This document shows, piece by piece, positions 62,101 to 64,000 of a stretch of DNA of 64,000 nt. The notes beneath the pieces were generated by a model. The model did no database searches and was not told the origin of the DNA. It was given only the letters and a program-made list of their open reading frames with translations. Origin of the DNA: Pagrus major (Eukaryota > Chordata > Actinopteri > Spariformes > Sparidae); the NCBI RefSeq assembly GCF_040436345.1, contig NC_133221.1, positions 16,675,165 to 16,739,164 of the forward strand. The letters run 5' to 3'. Made by a program: the position numbers and the translations under genes. Each line of letters begins with the position of its first letter. The stretch's first letter is position 1.

Positions 62101-62864
62101 ATTGAGGAGGAGTAAAGTACTGTGTGACTGCATTGACTTGTCAGTGGGCAGAGATAAATAAGAAGGCTATGGAAAGATCATCAATAACTGTAATAACATA
62201 GGATGAGCATTATTTAAGCACCAGTTGCAAAGGCATGATAACCTTAAATCTTAAATACTATCTTTAATTTCCACTTTTATGATATGGTATTTTTCTTTCA
62301 CTGAGTGCACTGCAATAGAGATTTTTTTAACTCCCTTCATCATTATTTTTAATCCACATCTAAATTAAAAAATCGATTCTGATCTAGTTCACATTTAATC
62401 AAAAAGCCAACATTTAAATCATTCTTTTATTTAAAAGATACAAACAGGTATTTTGGTCCAAGACAAACAAATTTAACAAATTACTATAATACATGTCCAT
62501 TCAAATTTTCCTCATCCTCATCCTAGGGTATTGTCATCCATTCACTTGGCCTGTCACACTTTGCTGTTCTATTGTAATAGTTGCAAAAACTTATTGCACC
62601 GGGCTTAATCACTGCAAGAAATGCAGGAGATGTTGGCCTTAAGCATCTTATTTTTTTCTATTTTGGCTCAAATTCTGCAGCCTAACTAAACAGTAGTATA
62701 TTCACTTCACCTATTGTCTCTCCTATATTATGGAAAAGGACAAAGAAGTGTTCACTAACCTCTCAGGAGGTTAAAGAGCATGCACAGTGTATTATAGATG
62801 GTTGAGGGTACATGGTCTGCAGTGGCAGCAGGAATGCAAAGCATTGGGTTTCCAAGATGGAATA

Positions 62865-62878
62865 CTGCCATCTGCTGT
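62865..62878 (-). promoter_or_regulatory. CTCF-like motif (strong match)
   Basis: Minus strand ACAGCAGATGGCAG matches CCASYAGRKGGCRS at 13 of 14 positions. It is the best CTCF-like match I found, about 42 kb upstream of hoxc13. It could mark a domain boundary, but occupancy is unknown. Confidence 0.4.
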
Positions 62879-63118
62879 CTGGTGCTGTAACATCATCCTG
62901 CTCTTTCATTTGTACCCCACACGGTAGAAGGCACACTGAGACGTGAAGCCTCTCTCAAAGCAGTTGCTAAACCTGGCCATGGTCCAAGAAGTAGGATCAC
63001 TGAGCTAAAAGTAGGATTACTAAATTGGAATAAAACCCAAATGCCACATCAAATCTGAAACATGGACTGATGTCAAAGGATCTGTTCTAGAGCCTGATTT
63101 TCCAAAGCAAAGTTATAC

Positions 63119-63677
63119 AGATAAGCAGTGGTGGGACGCAGCTAAGCACCATCACTCATGTTCCTTACTTGTGTACAATTTTGAGGTATTTGTTGTTCAC
63201 TTGAATATTTCCATTTTATGCTACTATTCATTTACTCTGCAACATTTTGGAAGTTAATATTGTACCTTTAACTCAACTACATTTATTTTTACATATTTAA
63301 TTACTTGCTACTTTGCAGAGTCAGATTATTAATACAAAATATAATCATCTAATAAACTATAATGTTTATTATAGTGTATAATGTATAATGCATTAAGTAA
63401 TAAAAAAGCCCCATTTTTAACATCTGCAGCCTTACTGAGGCTAACACATTGCTGCCTTGACTTCATATTTTTAGCTTTTTTTTTCTTTTAGCACTTTTAC
63501 TTTGTGTGCTTTAGTATGTTTATTTAGTACATTTTGATGCTAATAGTTTTGTACTTTAAAGTAAGATAATGAGTTAATACATTTACTTCATCAGAGTATC
63601 AGAGTATTTCTACACTGCGGTATTGCCACTTTTGATCAAGTGAAAGATCCGAGTACTTCATCAACCACTGCAGATAA
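63119..63677. mobile_element. Short inverted-repeat element with 6-bp target duplication
   Basis: The element body is 63125-63671 (547 bp). It starts GCAGTGGT and ends ACCACTGC, perfect 8-bp terminal inverted repeats. AGATAA directly flanks both ends (63119-63124 and 63672-63677). Internal phrases such as ACAATTTTGAGGTATTTG, CCATTTTATGCTACT and GATCCGAGTACTTCATC match a very common teleost non-autonomous repeat built on CAGTGGTGG...CCACCACTG. It has no open frame, so it would have moved using a transposase from elsewhere. Confidence 0.75.
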
Positions 63678-64000
63678 TTCAGTAAACCTGCTTAATTGGA
63701 ACAGTCTAATGCTGGACAACGATTCAACTGATTGGCAAAGATTTAAAACACAAAGCTTTAATATTATATAGATTATGAACCTTTAGTAGTTTTCTGTAAT
63801 TGAAAATAAATAGCCTACATGGGAAAAAAACATTGACATCAACAAAGCAGTCGGAATGTAAACATCTGCATGAGATTCTTTGCGCCCAAAAATGAATATA
63901 AATTACATTAGCAAATGAAAAGAGTCATCATGTCACGCGATAATCGTTGTTTTTCTCATCGCACACACGAGAGACTCATTTCCATTGGTCAGACTCCTCA
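63678..64000. other. Window end, non-coding
   Basis: AT-rich sequence with no gene, repeat family or RNA that I recognise. Confidence 0.6.

Larger units (their letters stand above)
46496..63118. other. 5' flanking gene desert, distal part
   Basis: About 16.6 kb with no supportable gene. It contains a (CA)n microsatellite at 47356-47419, an AGGAGC hexamer array near 51729-51760, poly(A) tracts near 52428 and 54153, a 24-bp direct duplication at 56728-56775, and polypurine blocks at 55602-55686, 56873-56958 and 58976-59178. Stretches such as 55850-56060, 57960-58260 and 60480-60610 are complex and free of obvious repeats, and might be conserved regulatory DNA. The longest open frame (48717-49094, 125 codons) has no recognisable domain. 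CTCF-like motifs lie at 53511-53524 and 62865-62878. Confidence 0.55.

Noticed and set aside
20750..64000. Search for a Hox14, an evx-type gene or calcoco1 upstream of hoxc13
   Set aside because: No homeodomain and no coiled-coil protein segment of the kind expected was found in any frame.

Overview
The window is vertebrate nuclear DNA, almost certainly from a ray-finned (teleost) fish. It covers the posterior (5') end of a HoxC cluster and about 43 kb of the gene-poor flank beyond it. Two Hox genes can be supported, each with two exons and both on the minus strand: a hoxc12 orthologue (coding exons 8644-9232 and 7225-7463, 275 aa) and a hoxc13 orthologue (coding exons 19832-20495 and 17243-17499, 306 aa). 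Orthology rests on diagnostic N-terminal blocks and homeodomain residues. The hoxc13 product matches what I recall of the fish 'a' copy almost throughout, so I call this the HoxCa cluster. The 'a' label and the percomorph-like placement (from familiar teleost repeat families) are inference.

Layout. 1-7.2 kb: non-coding DNA downstream of hoxc12, holding its likely 3' UTR; hoxc11 would lie beyond base 1 and is not present. 7.2-9.3 kb: hoxc12, intron 1.18 kb. 9.3-17.2 kb: hoxc13-hoxc12 intergenic interval. 17.2-20.5 kb: hoxc13, intron 2.33 kb. 20.5-36.5 kb: unique-looking AT-rich DNA without recognisable genes or transposons. 36.5-46.5 kb: a change of character, with several degenerate teleost interspersed repeats, including one nested in another, a fold-back element and a 92-bp tandem repeat. 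46.5-64 kb: more non-coding DNA with polypurine blocks, a microsatellite, and a short inverted-repeat element at 63.1-63.7 kb that still has a 6-bp target duplication. No second protein-coding locus is convincing in the 5' flank. In tetrapods the HOXC13-CALCOCO1 interval is also a gene desert.

How the genes work together. Both encode posterior-group homeodomain transcription factors acting in the nucleus in tail, axial and appendage/skin patterning. They share orientation and are transcribed towards hoxc11. Shared regulation is expected but not shown here.

The most unusual signal is a concentration of the 9-mer TCAAG(G/T)TCA. I found ten exact copies in the window, seven of them between 10.6 and 16.8 kb, in the hoxc12-hoxc13 interval and the hoxc13 3' region. 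Chance predicts about one per 64 kb. The motif resembles an extended nuclear-receptor half-site. Other points: a glycine at homeodomain position 37 of Hoxc13; CTCF-like motifs at 36.1, 53.5 and 62.9 kb; and a sharp onset of transposon debris about 16 kb upstream of hoxc13. No CRISPR, prokaryotic system, tRNA, rRNA or recognised microRNA was found. I cannot claim a wholly new system from sequence alone.
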